In this document: in pieces, positions 1 through 12,245 of the stretch
Position numbering within the stretch: the first letter of the stretch is position 1
Layout of the letters: the number at the start of each line of letters is the position of its first letter
NCBI GenBank assembly: GCA_007115705.1
Contig: QXEO01002086.1
Span: forward strand, 62,001-126,000
Direction: 5' to 3'
Length of the DNA stretch: 64,000 nucleotides
DNA from: Dactylis glomerata
Lineage: Eukaryota > Streptophyta > Magnoliopsida > Poales > Poaceae
Notes under the pieces: generated by a model
What the model was told of the DNA's origin: nothing
Databases searched by the model: none
Seen by the model: the letters and a program-made list of their open reading frames with translations, nothing else
Translations under genes and position numbers: made by a program

Positions 1-1883
1 CGTATTCAGAAGGAAAATGGTCCTAAGATTGACTGCGATAGAAGAGATCATGAGAAGGATGGTGAATATAACACCAAAGATCTGGATGGAGGACAACCCA
101 AGTGCAAAACTTTCCCAGAAGCTGGAGACTGAGACACATCAAGGGGCAGCTAGTATCTCTTCTTCGTCATACCATGATAACGACGCACGGAAACGTGAGT
201 CCCTGGCCGTGTGTATTAAGATGTCAATTTGTGTCGATATGTGTGCAGTGTGGAATCATCAGTGCCTTGTGGTTCTGTTGGTTTCTATTGATTTTAGAAT
301 CTATCTTGAGCCGAATTGAATTTGCGCTATCTTGTGCCTCTATTCAGCTCTGCATATATCATTGATCTCCAAATTGATTATGTCCTGCACAATCCTTATT
401 TTTTATTTATATAGATCATTCTATCATTCAAAATAAGGTGTGAACATGCAAGGGTTCCATTTCTGCGAGAAATTAAACTAGAAGCTAGAGCCTGAGATGC
501 CTTTACATATACAGCCTGGAAATGATTACAAGAAGTGAATTAAAAAAATTGGTAAGTTAGATTGTTGTGGTCCAAAGAATCCAAATCTCATGTTACTTTT
601 CTTAATTCAAGAGTTATATGATCTCAAGAGTTTGTGAGATACCTAAAACCTAATGTCATGTTTCTGAAAATGGATAGCTTTGCCTTCTATTTTCAGGTAA
701 ATGACATTCTTCAGCGCTGTCCAGATCTTATGAATGGATTCAGCAAGTTCTTGGAACATTGTGAAAATATAGGTAGATCACATATATTAATTCACTTGTG
801 TATTTCAGTTTGTTGAATGCACTTTCTCTGTACCATATTTATTATGTTGTGTTTTTATCATTTCTAAAGAGTTCTTTTACTCTGTAGATGGATTCTGTAT
901 GGAGTCATCAATAAAGTAAGCGATGTTAAACTGTGAACTTTACAATTTCATTGATTCTACTCTATGCAGAGATAGTTTTCTGTAATGAAGAGCAAATATC
1001 ATGAACAGCAAAGACATTGGAAAAAGAGAGAGATAAAGGGCGTGCAGGGAGGACAAGGAGAGAGATAATGAAAAACCAAGCGAAAATGAAGGAGAAAGGC
1101 TTGATAAAGTGTCTAAGGACTACACTACCCACAAAGCTCCTGCATTCTCTGGCAAAATAGAAGCACCTATGCGAGCCAATATCGGAGCTGGACCTCTCAA
1201 ATTTTCATCGGTGTAATCTTAGTTACTGACTTTTGCCTAAAAAATGTAAGCTGGTTCAACTCATTATCTTATTCCTTTATATACCTGTGATTTCTGCCTG
1301 AATGATTCGACGATGTCTCATGGTTCCTTATTTCAGTACCCTATGCCTTCTTCAAGTTCCAGAACTGACCTTGGAGTCTCTATGCTCAATGATCTCTGGG
1401 TATCGGTGACCTAATGAAGTGAGGATTATTCATTTCAACACATGCCGAAGAATCAGTATGTAGAAAGCTTGTTTGGATGTGAAGATGACAGGTTGTGGAC
1501 TATGTTTCATGTTTGATTATATCTAACTGTTGGCACCTATTAGCAAACCGCACAATCGTACATATTAGCAAAGGGCACTATCTATAGATTCGCAATCCAT
1601 TTGTTTTCTTCTATAACAGCAGGCTTGTGGTTTAATTATGTAAACCAAAGCGGTACTACAAGATCGAATTTGCACAAGAAATGAAACAACCAAACCTAGC
1701 AGGCAGGCTATTTTTAGCCGCTGACTGCATCAACAGAAAAAAGGCTCCACCACACCAGCAACATTAGGATCATAATCTTAACCTCAGGCTGGGTGCAATC
1801 GTGTCCAAAAGAAAAATCGTAACATGACATGGAAAATAGAGAAAACATCCACACATCTTCATTTCCATAGCATCCAAAACTAA

Positions 1884-2770
1884 CTACTGCTGCACCATCA
1901 TGATGCTTGGTGCCATCTGTTCATCAGGTGGAAAACTACATAAGCCCATCCTCTCGCCCTTGAAAACTTCCACGCCATTTGCCAAAGACCCTTTGGACCC
2001 CATTGAAGAATTTGGTTTACTTTTTTGCATCTCAGCCCAAAAGTCAATCAAGTGATGCATGACTACTGTCGACTGCTGGACCATGATGCATTTTGCTTCA
2101 TTCCTTCATAGAATTGTCATGCACCCAAAATTCTTAGGGAAATGAAAAACCAACTGACTACCCAAAGAGATACTGAATCCAGCCCAGTAGGAAGTTAGAG
2201 ACTACAATTCTCCACACCCCAAATGTATCTAGCCTTAGGACACTGAAGACATAACTGTTGAATAATAACCATGCAGTAACGAAACATGCAGAAACCCCTT
2301 CCATAATTCGTATGCATTAGAAACTGAGTGTTAATCATAAATAAGATGATTGTGCTTAACCAGAGGCTGTGTGAAGTTACAGTTTAGATTCAAGGCCACA
2401 CATGGTCAGCTTTCATGTAACAACACTTACGTGATTCTTTTATTGGCGCTTTTGTTTGATTACCGTGCAAACATTGGGACTTGTTCCCGTCCATATAAGT
2501 TTTCAAGGGCTTAGCCTGCCAAGAGGAAAACCGACTTCTGGGAAGTTTTCCTGATATGTTCCAAACCATGGATGTAATCTCTCTTTCAGAGAGATGGGCT
2601 GTAACAAACATGAACAACCAGCTGTTAACAAACTTCGCTATCCTATATTTGGAAAGAAATGCTTTGGGTCTGACAGTGCCTGTTGCGTCATGATCAGTAG
2701 ATTTGGCCAGAAACGTGTCCATGACAGCTATATCATACTTTGTGTTTCTTCTTCTCCTGCATTGTATCAC
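1884..2770 (-). other. Unidentified minus-strand open frames inside the SIN3 pseudogene
   Basis: Between the SIN3 blocks ending near 1490 and restarting near 2880 lie about 1.4 kb with no SIN3 similarity. Two minus-strand frames occur there: 66 codons at 1884-2084 (contains VVMHHLIDFWAEMQKSKP) and 126 codons at 2390-2770 (contains VMDTFLAKSTDHDATGTVRP). Their composition looks protein-like, but I do not recognise either family. They may be exons of an inserted or captured gene, or chance frames within a large SIN3 intron. No terminal repeats delimiting an element were found. Confidence 0.3.
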
Positions 2771-3022
2771 TCATTAACCAGAATAGCATTACTCCACAGC
2801 ACATATTTCCATTTTAAGTGCCCCGTGGATGATAATTACTCTGTGAAATGCTTTTAGTTTTGAGTTGGACATGTTGTTGGTATCTGTTAATGTGGCGATT
2901 AATCGTGTTGAGGAGTTGATAGAAAAAATGCAAGACAATTTAATCAAACCATACAGCTTTATATGTGCATTGATAAACATTTGACTTGTAAGTATCTACC
3001 AGCATCTACTGGACTTGTATAG

Positions 3023-3120
3023 TACTCCCTCCGATCGGAAATAACTGTCGGTGATTTTGCACTAACTTAGTACAAAGTTTGTACTAAGGCATCGACACTT
3101 ATTTCCGACCGGAGGGAGTA
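3023..3120. mobile_element. Stowaway-type MITE in SIN3 pseudogene intron
   Basis: A 98-bp palindromic element between TA dinucleotides. The left end CTCCCTCCGATCGGAAATAA is mirrored by TTATTTCCGACCGGAGGGAG at the right. The inner arms also pair (ACTTAGTACAAAGTTTGTACTAAG), so the whole element folds as a hairpin. TIR sequence, TA target site and size fit the Tc1/mariner-derived Stowaway group of cereals. It sits just before the exon starting near 3200. Confidence 0.9.
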
Positions 3121-4469
3121 GCTATTTTGCTGTATGGTTTGTTACTGCTCTATTATGGCTAAACAAAACATTTATCTCATTGGATTTTCGTGCTTTTGAC
3201 ACCTTTAAATTTGAGGTACATAGAACGGTTATATGGTGACCATGGCCTTGATGCCATGGATGTTCTTCGCAAAAACGCCAGTGTGGCTTTGCCAATTATT
3301 TTAACTAGGCTTAAGCAAAAGTTGGATGAATGGTCATGGTGCGAGTCAGATTTTAATAAAGTTTGGGCTGAAATATATGCCATGAATTATCAGAAGTCCC
3401 TTGACCATTGCAGTTTCTATTTCAAACAACAAGATTTGAAGAATCTGAGCACAAAAGGTATGCATTTATGATGTGTATACATTGTTCTTGGTACTGCCAC
3501 TGAATTATCATGTATGTCTAGCAGCCTTGTTATAACACTGTGTTTGTTGAACTACTTTTCTTCCCTTTGTGCAGCTCTATTGCCTGAGATCAAAGTAATT
3601 AATGAGAACAAACGGAAGGAGGAGGATGTGTGTTTTGCTATTTCTGCTGGGAATAGGCGGCCAATAGTTCCCCAATATGTCATTTGAGATGTAGATTCGG
3701 AAATTCATGAAGATGTTTATCGGATCATCAAGTACTCTTGTGGAGAAGTTTGAAATTTGGCAGATCAACATTCCTATAACTTATTTTGGGAGTTCAGCCC
3801 TGAGCTCTCATAGATCCTATCTAAAATGTGATCCTACCCAAGTTATCCCCAGCTCTCATTGTGCTGAAGATGCAGGTGTGGGAAACACACCCTACGGCTG
3901 GTCTTGCTAGTGTTGGAGAAAATAATAATGCAACATCAAATGTTGCAGTTGCTGCTAAGCAAGCCGATGGAGATGAAAGCGTTCCAAAGGAGCAAGCACA
4001 ACATTGTTCTTTATTGGTGAGTGGAGTTACAGGAGATGCTCAAATTGGTTTCCATGATGCTAATCGAACTGTTACACAGAGGTGAGGAGCCATCAGGACA
4101 AACTTCCATCGAAAGATCAGTGGAGAGTACCCACCTTTCTCAGACCGAACAGACTCAGTGTAGAACGGACGTCACTATATATGTGAGCTTGAGCTGCGCC
4201 GCGATGACGAGCAGATCTTGATGTAGCAATTGGCAGCAGACGATAACCCTCTTGATGCCAATTAGGTTTTCCTTAGGTTCTATTATGCTTCCTTCATGGA
4301 AATATTAGTAAAATGTCTATTTGCCCAAGTAGAACAATCAATGGTTGTTCAACTCTGAAAACCGAGACAAACTATATGACCTAGAAAGGTTGCTGTGATG
4401 CAACAGACTAAGACATGGTAACAAAATGGTTGAGGGAAACTGCACCACCTAATACATGATTGCCAATAA

Positions 4470-4897
4470 ACCTTAGCAGTGTTGTGGATGTCGGGGCGGC
4501 GGTCCCGAAACCTTGGCAGTGTTGTGGTGTCTACCTCGTGTCGTGTGGACGACGAGGTTGTCCTCGATGCTGGGTTGTCTGCGCTTTGGCGCAGCTTCTT
4601 TGAGGGTCGGCTTCTTCATCTTTGTTTGAGCGTCCCGTGTTTGCTCTTCCCATAGTAGGCATGGCGTCTTCTCTCCATTGGTGGTGAAGGTCGTCGGTCT
4701 TCACGGAGTGGTGTTTCAGGTTTGGCTTGGTTGATCCCGGGTCTTGGGTGGGCTTGGCCCTGTGCGAGTTTGGGCGTGGCCCTGTGGTGTTGGTGTTCTT
4801 GTATCGGTTTTAGCCCAGTTTTTCGTTAATTAACCGAGCAACTCTCTTCTTCTTAATTAATCGAAAAGGCAAAGCTTTTACCTCGTTTTTTTTAAAT
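4470..4897 (+). mobile_element. LINE 3' end fragment
   Basis: A G/T-rich stretch without open frames ends in TTCTTCTTAATTAATCGAAAAGGCAAAGCTTTTACC followed by a T/A-rich tail. This GGCAAAGCTTTT-containing tail recalls 3' untranslated ends of Triticeae L1-type LINEs. No reverse transcriptase is present, so it would be a 5'-truncated insertion. The assignment rests on remembered consensus features. Confidence 0.5.
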
Positions 4898-5436
4898 CAT
4901 TCATACCCACCTTGATAGTTGTTCATATTGATATTAAACTCTTCAATAGGTGAGCAACTTTTCATGCCGTCTAATAAAACATGTGTGTGTCCATTAAAAA
5001 TTGTGGTTTACACACCTATAAGGTAAATACCTATTCAAAGTATATGTAGGCAGCTATACGGAAGCTTGCCCATGTAAGAATTCTAGAACGGATTCAAATA
5101 TGTATCGGTACTGCTATCTAATTCGAATTTCATGAGCTATATGCACTAATGGTACTAATTAATCTAGCAATTTGGTACATACACATATTTTATACCTGAC
5201 CATTTAAAAATATAGTCTTGAATTCTCATCTGTCGCACAGACGCGTGTGCCGCCGCGTCTATTCTTCCTAGTAATAATAGGTTAAAAGTACAATAGCCAA
5301 GGGTTTCCTAAAATAACGTGGAAGGCAAAAAACAAGACAACTCATATGGTTCCACTTTATTGTTTCTTCAATTTGCTTGCGTTGCATTAGAAGCAAATGT
5401 GTAGAACATCGAGTTGTGATCTGTTTTGTAGCAAGA
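4898..5436. other. AT-rich region downstream of the WAK gene
   Basis: There are no convincing open frames or terminal repeats. It lies immediately 3' of the minus-strand kinase stop codon, so its right part presumably contains the WAK 3' untranslated region and polyadenylation signals, which I could not pin down. Confidence 0.4.
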
Positions 5437-6642
5437 TCATCGAGGATATGTTGCTGACAACAATATTTCTTCCTCCATAGTGTATTGTCTGCTTGTTTCG
5501 ACAATTGTTTCTCCACTTTGGACGTATTGAGACCCAGTTTGATCCCCAACAGATCTCCTTGATGCAGTATTAGGTGCCACATGGGTCGTGTTGCTCAATC
5601 GCAAATTTTCAAGTTTCATTTCCACCTCCCTCATCGTAGGCCGATCTTCTCCCTTCAATTGAGTGCACATCGCTGCTAGTGTAGCGACTTCCTTGACTTC
5701 TCCATTTTCCTCTTTAGTGAATTGAGGATCTATTAGCTGATCAAGGTTCCCTTGTGCGAGTAGGGAAACAAAATGTGAAACGAGACCAACACCATCCCCG
5801 CCAAAACGGTAGAGGAATGGTTTTTTTTCTAGTTAGGAGTTCTACAAGAAGAACACCAAAACTGAAAACGTCACTCTTATCTGTTAGCCTACCGGTATAA
5901 TAGTACATGGGGTCTAAGTAGCCTATTGTTCCTTGCACGGCTGTAGTCACCCCTGTTTGGTCGACGGAGATGTACCTTGAAGCTCCAAAATCTGATACCT
6001 TTGTTGTTAAGTTATCATCAAGAAGTATGTTGGATGATTTAATATCCCCGTGATAAATTGGCATTGAAGCAGCTGAATGAAGATAAGATAGAGCTCTAGC
6101 AACTTCAAGTGCAATCCTTATTCGAGCATCCCATGATAGTGATATTGGGCCTTCAACATGAAGATGGTGATCAAGAGTTCCATTTGAAATGAACTCATAA
6201 ACCAGCAGTGGGACTTCTGTTTCAAGACAACATCCAATTAGCTTCACAATATTCCTATGGTTGATTTGTGAAAGAATTGCAACCTCATTTATGAAGTCGT
6301 CGATTTCTCTTTGTACGACAATCTTGGATTTCTTGATGGCGACAACTAGTAGGTCTAGAATTCCTTTATACACAACACCATGCCCTCCACCACCCGCCAC
6401 TCGAGTTCTGTCAAAATTGTTTGTGGCTTTTTCAAGATCCAACAAGGGAATTATCATCCTTTCGCCAAAATCTGTCTTCTGTGATATTAGTTGTTGCAAC
6501 AACAACCCATGATTTTGCTTGAACAATCTTTTTTTCACCTTGTTTGCTCTATTTATCTTGATTTTCCGTGTTATAAATGGGGCCGCAAGTGCCATAAACA
6601 AGATAAGTGAGCCACCGCTGAACAATAGGCCTATTCTCAAAC
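5437..6642 (-). CDS. Wall-associated receptor kinase, exon 4 (membrane segment and kinase domain), with frameshift
   Basis: Cytoplasmic part of a WAK-type serine/threonine receptor kinase; its extracellular exons are at 19432-20954. The exon starts after a CAG acceptor at 6642 and reads GLRIGLLFSGGSLILFMALAA (membrane helix), then a basic juxtamembrane stretch. Kinase features in order: glycine loop GGGGHGVVYKG, VAIKK lysine, catalytic loop HGDIKSSN, SDFGAS, and GTIGYLDPMYYYTGRLTDKSDV. The catalytic loop has HGD where HRD is usual, giving a non-RD type. At about 5820-5830 an A8 run (on the coding strand) throws the frame. Reading seven A's would continue into FLYRFGGDGVGLVSHFVSLL and on through MCTQLKGEDRPTMREVEMKL to the stop at 5437. 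The gene is therefore either a frameshift null or carries a homopolymer sequencing error. WAKs sense cell-wall pectin or damage and often act in cereal disease resistance. Confidence 0.9.
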
Positions 6643-7070
6643 CTGTAAAATATACAGTATCATAGACGAAGAGATGAAGTCACGATTTTGAGAAGTCTAA
6701 AAAGATTGGATTGATGATGATGATTATCTCTACTAATAATATTGCTACAGGTATGGTCCGTGGCTCGCAAGTACGCTTTCAATTCACCGAAAATACGCTT
6801 TCTTTGGCTAAAGGACCCGAAACGTTTTCTTTAATATGTTGCCGTCTGTCACATCGGCTCATCTGTGCACAGAGAGACGGGGCGGAGCAGGGTAGTCCCC
6901 GGACCCCGATGGCGGTGGTCTTTGACGGGGAGAGAGGTCGTGATGGCCAGTAGTTCAACCATGCTGCCGAATAGCAACAGCTCAACCACGGTGACTGGGT
7001 CGTGACCCGCCTAATCTCCCGCAGGGATCTCTGGCGACCAGAGTCCCTCTTCTCCTCCCTCAGCGACCAG

Positions 7071-9659
7071 TGTTGAATATGACCCGAAATCTATTTACCT
7101 GTTGTACTACAGATAGGAGTCCTAACGGACTACGACATGTTAAACGTGCTAGACGTAGCACATCTACAACTCTATTTCGTGTCCGCCAAGAAAGAGAGTT
7201 GTTTGCCCCTTTATATAGTGCTAGGTAGTCATAGAATAGATGAGAGAGTTCCACCATATTGATAGCACGTAGAGGATTTGTCCTCTCGTGTATTGTAATA
7301 CTCCTCCAATTATAGTGATACGCCGTCGTGCGTTTCGTGGTTTTTCCCGCAAGGGTTTTCCACGTAAAAATCTGTGTTCTTTGTTCTTTGTTTGATCTAC
7401 TTTCGCTGCGCTATTTTGTAACAAGTGGTATCAGAGCCGAACGCTTCAAGATCGATCCGCTGCCCCGGGAGACTCTCCGCTGCGCTCCTGGGGCAGCACC
7501 GTGCAGCGTCATCGATTGGATCAACAGTGCGGCATCATGCAGCTTTATCAAGATCAAAGCTACAGTTGTGGTTCGGGAGATCCGATCTACAAGATCAATA
7601 CAGTTTCCGTCGAAGTTCCATGCGGCGTTTCTTGCGCCGTCTCCTGCGATCCAAATCGCCTTCGTCAATATCGACAGAAGCTGTTGCTGTTTCGGTGATC
7701 CGTCTGAGTCGCCGAGATCGCGTGCTGTTCCGTTCGTTCGACCGTGTTCAAGTAGTCGAAACTATCTATACAAATCGACGCCCGTGCATCAAACGGAAAG
7801 CAAGCAAGCCAGATCGATCAACACATGGATCAAGTCCCGAGGAGAATCACGCTTTTGCTCCATTACGTGAAGCCTACAGATGAGTTTTCTTTTAATCTCC
7901 AACTGCTACTTCTTCACGTTGAGGCTGATCAAGTTCAGCTATTGTTCCATGCTTTCTCCACGTATCTAAGGCCATCAGGTGCTAGTTACCAAAACTTCAT
8001 TTAATCCGCTGTTTTTAGTCTGGCTTGTTTCATCAAGTCAAGATGCGGATTATTCTAGCACATATGGATATGAGTTGTTCGTCACCTATATGCTACAGGA
8101 TCATCTGCGTACGAGGTGAAATTCGTATCGGTGTTACAGCCGGCATGACAAAGTGAACAATCTGATTTTTCAGCTCGAGTATTGACCCATGCTTTACCCC
8201 GGTTTCAATACCGGTCTACCCGCGCCACCTATGTTCGATGATTTGCCGCTCAGATGATCATCGTTATGATAGTTTTCAGTTCAAGGTGGAGTTTGTTGAG
8301 TTATATCCCAGTTGACAGTTTGGGCTCAACATTAAGGCGGTTTTATTTGTGGCGTTCTACGACGACTCATTCGTCTTGGGTTATCTTATTTGAAGGCTGA
8401 AAGTTCAAGTAAGTTTTATGATTGTTCATATTCAGTGGAATTTACATGGGAGATATTATGGATGCAAATTCAGATATTATATTGCTGCAATTACATGAAG
8501 AACACAATTCAGAAAAAATTATGGAGGAGGTGATTATTAAGCCTGTTGGTAGCCAGCATATACTCTTTTCTCTCCAGAGTTTTGCTATTATTATATTTGA
8601 AGGTTTTGTTTTGATATTGAAGTTCGTGATGAGGATCTATTGAGGTGCAAGAGGAGATTTGTTTCTGCTAGATACTACAACATTCAGTTTAGTTGTCCTT
8701 GCTCTTTCAAGAGGGATCTATTGCAGTGTTTAAGCTCCGTTGCATGTTGAGGTTTCTTTATCCGACAGTTGTTCTATAGGGACATATTTTGACCATATCA
8801 TGGATTTTTCATTAACCATTACAAGATGGCAGTTTTTGGTGTACGAGATGGCCTCCGTACCAGATGCTCTTGCATGAGTATTGTTTGCCGAGGTTTGTGC
8901 TTACTGGTTTGTAGCATGGTTTGTAGCACGTTCATATTCCATGAGATGAGTTCTTCACAATGTTATGTGCATCAAGATGTTGCACTATGAGCTATGCGCT
9001 CACTTAGGCACCACAGGAGATATGATGACTTATGTCATTTGATGATTGAGCACTTTCAGTTTTGGAGGTTAGTGACATAGACTCAGACTTTTATTGGCTC
9101 TTATGGGAGACCCAAGTTCGATTGTCTGCTTTGTTGATAGCTGTGTTTATTTTTCGGACGACCTACCATTGATTTGCTCAATGTGACTTCACGAGAAGTT
9201 TATTAGTCCTATGGACGTTCAAGATACAAGGTTTACTTGTGATGACTTAATTGAGGAGTTGAATGCTATCTATGACTATTGCAAGGGATTTCGGCTCAAG
9301 GTGGAGATTGTTGAATATGACCCGAAATCTATTTACCTGTTGTACTACAGATAGGAGTCCTAACGGACTACGGCATGTTAAACGTGCTAGACGTAGCACA
9401 TCTACAACTCTATTTCGTGTCCGCCAAGAAAGAGAGTTGTTTGCCCCTTTATATAGTGTCAGGTAGTCATAGAATAGATGAGAGAGTTCCACCATATTGA
9501 TAGCACGTAGAGGGTCTGTCCTCTCGTGTATTGTAATACTCCTCCCAATTATAGTGATACGCCGTCGTGCGTTTCATGGTTTTTCCCGCAAGGGTTTTTC
9601 ACGTAAAAATCTGTGTTCTTGTTCTTTGTTTGATCTACTTTTGCTGCGCTATTTTATAC
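7071..9659 (+). repeat. LTR-element unit 1
   Basis: LTR 7071-7423, internal 7424-9308, LTR 9309-9659. The leading LTR keeps the complete GTAACA end, followed by AGTGGTATCAGAGC. The closing LTR ends TTTTATAC directly against the TGTTGAAT of unit 2 with no intervening target duplication. The 5' LTR differs from the last LTR of the array at about a dozen positions (for example GACATG versus GGCATG, GAGGATTT versus GAGGGTCT). Confidence 0.88.
7426..7437 (+). other. Primer-binding site of the LTR element
   Basis: TGGTATCAGAGC lies two bases after the 5' LTR end and is complementary to the 3' end of plant initiator methionine tRNA. The same site recurs in units 2 to 4 (near 10012, 12598 and 15188). 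It fixes the element's orientation as plus strand. Confidence 0.85.
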
Positions 9660-12245
9660 TGTTGAATATGACCCGAAATTTATTTACCTGTTGTACTACA
9701 GATAGGAGTCCTAACGGACTACGGCATGTTAAACGTGCTAGACGTAGCACATCTACAACTCTATTTCGTGTCCGCCAAGAAAGAGAGTTATTTGCCCCTT
9801 TATATAGTGCCAGGTAGTCATAGAATAGATGAGAGAGTTCCACCATATTGATAGCACGTAGAGGGTCTGTCCTCTCGTGTATTGTAATACTCCTCCCAAT
9901 TATAGTGATACGCCGTCGTGCGTTTCGTGGTTTTTCCCGCAAGGGTTTTCCACGTAAAAATCTGTGTTCTTTGTTCTTTGTTTGATCTACTTTCGCTGCG
10001 CTATTTTGTAGTGGTATCAGAGCCGAACGCTTCAAGATCGATCCGCTGCCCCGGGAGACTCTCCGCTGCGCTCCTGGGGCAGCACCGTGCAGCGTCATCG
10101 ATTGGATCAACAGTGCGGCATCATGCAGCTTTATCAAGATCAAAGCTACAGTTGTGGTTCGGGAGATCCGATCTACAAGATCAATACAGTTTCCGTCGAA
10201 GTTCCATGCGGCGTTTCTTGCGCCGTCTCCTGCGATCCAAATCGCCTTCGTCAATATCGACAGAAGCTGTTGCTGTTTCGGTGATCCGTCTGAGTCGCCG
10301 AGATCGCGTGCTGTTCCGTTCGTTCGACCGTGTTCAAGTAGTCGAAACTATCTATACAAATCGACGCCCGTGCATCAAACGGAAAGCAAGCAAGCCAGAT
10401 CGATCAACACATGGATCAAGTCCCGAGGAGAATCACGCTTTTGCTCCATTACGTGAAGCCTACAGATGAGTTTTCTTTTAATCTCCAACTGCTACTTCTT
10501 CACGTTGAGGCTGATCAAGTTCAGCTATTGTTCCATGCTTTCTCCACGTATCTAAGGCCATCAGGTGCTAGTTACCAAAACTTCATTTAATCCGCTGTTT
10601 TTAGTCTGGCTTGTTTCATCAAGTCAAGATGCGGATTATTCTAGCACATATGGATATGAGTTGTTCGTCACCTATATGCTACAGGATCATCTGCGTACGA
10701 GGTGAAATTCGTATCGGTGTTACAGCCGGCATGACAAAGTGAACAATCTGATTTTTCAGCTCGAGTATTGACCCATGCTTTACCCCGGTTTCAATACCGG
10801 TCTACCCGCGCCACCTATGTTCGATGATTTGCCGCTCAGATGATCATCGTTATGATAGTTTTCAGTTCAAGGTGGAGTTTGTTGAGTTATATCCCAGTTG
10901 ACAGTTTGGGCTCAACATTAAGGCGGTTTTATTTGTGGCGTTCTACGACGACTCATTCGTCTTGGGTTATCTTATTTGAAGGCTGAAAGTTCAAGTAAGT
11001 TTTATGATTGTTCATATTCAGTGGAATTTACATGGGAGATATTATGGATGCAAATTCAGATATTATATTGCTGCAATTACATGAAGAACACAATTCAGAA
11101 AAAATTATGGAGGAGGTGATTATTAAGCCTGTTGGTAGCCAGCATATACTCTTTTCTCTCCAGAGTTTTGCTATTATTATATTTGAAGGTTTTGTTTTGA
11201 TATTGAAGTTCGTGATGAGGATCTATTGAGGTGCAAGAGGAGATTTGTTTCTGCTAGATACTACAACATTCAGTTTAGTTGTCCTTGCTCTTTCAAGAGG
11301 GGTCTATTGCAGTGTTTAAGCTCCGTTGCATGTTGAGGTTTCTTTATCCGACAGTTGTTCTATAGGGACATATTTTGACCATATCATGGATTTTTCATTA
11401 ACCATTACAAGATGGCAGTTTTTGGTGTACGAGATGGCCTCCGTACCAGATGCTCTTGCATGAGTATTGTTTGCCGAGGTTTGTGCTTACTGGTTTGTAG
11501 CATGGTTTGTAGCACGTTCATATTCCATGAGATGAGTTCTTCACAATGTTATGTGCATCAAGATGTTGCACTATGAGCTATGCGCTCACTTAGGCACCAC
11601 AGGAGATATGATGACTTATGTCATTTGATGATTGAGCACTTTCAGTTTTGGAGGTTAGTGACATAGACTCAGACTTTTATTGGCTCTTATGGGAGACCCA
11701 AGTTCGATTGTCTGCTTTGTTGATAGCTGTGTTTATTTTTCGGACGACCTACCATTGATTTGCTCAATGTGACTTCACGAGAAGTTTATTAGTCCTATGG
11801 ACGTTCAAGATACAAGGTTTACTTGTGATGACTTAATTGAGGAGTTGAATGCTATCTATGACTATTGCAAGGGATTTCGGCTCAAGGTGGAGATTGTTGA
11901 ATATGACCCGAAATCTATTTACCTGTTGTACTACAGATAGGAGTCCTAACGGACTACGGCATGTTAAACGTGCTAGACGTAGCACATCTACAACTCTATT
12001 TCGTGTCCGCCAAGAAAGAGAGTTGTTTGCCCCTTTATATAGTGTCAGGTAGTCATAGAATAGATGAGAGAGTTCCACCATATTGATAGCACGTAGAGGG
12101 TCTGTCCTCTCGTGTATTGTAATACTCCTCCCAATTATAGTGATACGCCGTCGTGCGTTTCATGGTTTTTCCCGCAAGGGTTTTTCACGTAAAAATCTGT
12201 GTTCTTGTTCTTTGTTTGATCTACTTTTGCTGCGCTATTTTATAC
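9660..12245 (+). repeat. LTR-element unit 2
   Basis: LTR 9660-10010, internal 10011-11894, LTR 11895-12245. The leading LTR ends TTTTGTA and runs straight into GTGGTATCAG, lacking the ACAA present at the same place in units 1 and 4. The internal domain is almost identical to unit 1; an A-to-G change (AGAGGGATCT to AGAGGGGTCT, near 11300) is one visible marker. Confidence 0.88.

Larger units (their letters stand above)
1..4190 (+). pseudogene. SIN3-like transcriptional co-repressor pseudogene (partial)
   Basis: Successive plus-strand blocks match the plant SIN3 (paired amphipathic helix) protein in order. Around 155-190 is an ISSSSYHDNDA-type block; 494-549 reads YIYSLEMITRSELKKL; after an intron, 697-770 reads VNDILQRCPDLMNGF. 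1340-1410 gives YPMPSSSSRTDLGVSMLND, 1440-1490 HMPKNQYVESLFGCEDD, 2885-2945 VNVAINRVEELIEKMQDN, 3210-3460 YIERLYGDHGLDAMDVL onward, and 3572-3760 ALLPEIKVINENKR to YRIIKYSCGEV. 3880-4170 resembles the acidic linker. SIN3 scaffolds histone deacetylases in the nucleus. Plausible introns remain (donor near 550, acceptor near 696; donor near 3458, acceptor near 3571), so this is a genomic copy rather than a retrocopy. In-frame stops (about 1411, 3686, 3754) and missing N- and C-terminal domains make it non-functional. The family call is confident; exact exon limits are not. Confidence 0.85.

Noticed and set aside
7328..7883. Overlapping 150-180 codon frames on both strands, repeated in each unit of the array (for example 9918-10469, 12504-13055)
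   Set aside because: They lie in the LTR and leader of the repeated element, overlap in several frames, and are disrupted in unit 4; no domain is recognisable.
8422..8643. Conserved 73-codon frame in array units 1 to 3
   Set aside because: Conservation follows from near identity of the units; unit 4 has an insertion disrupting it.
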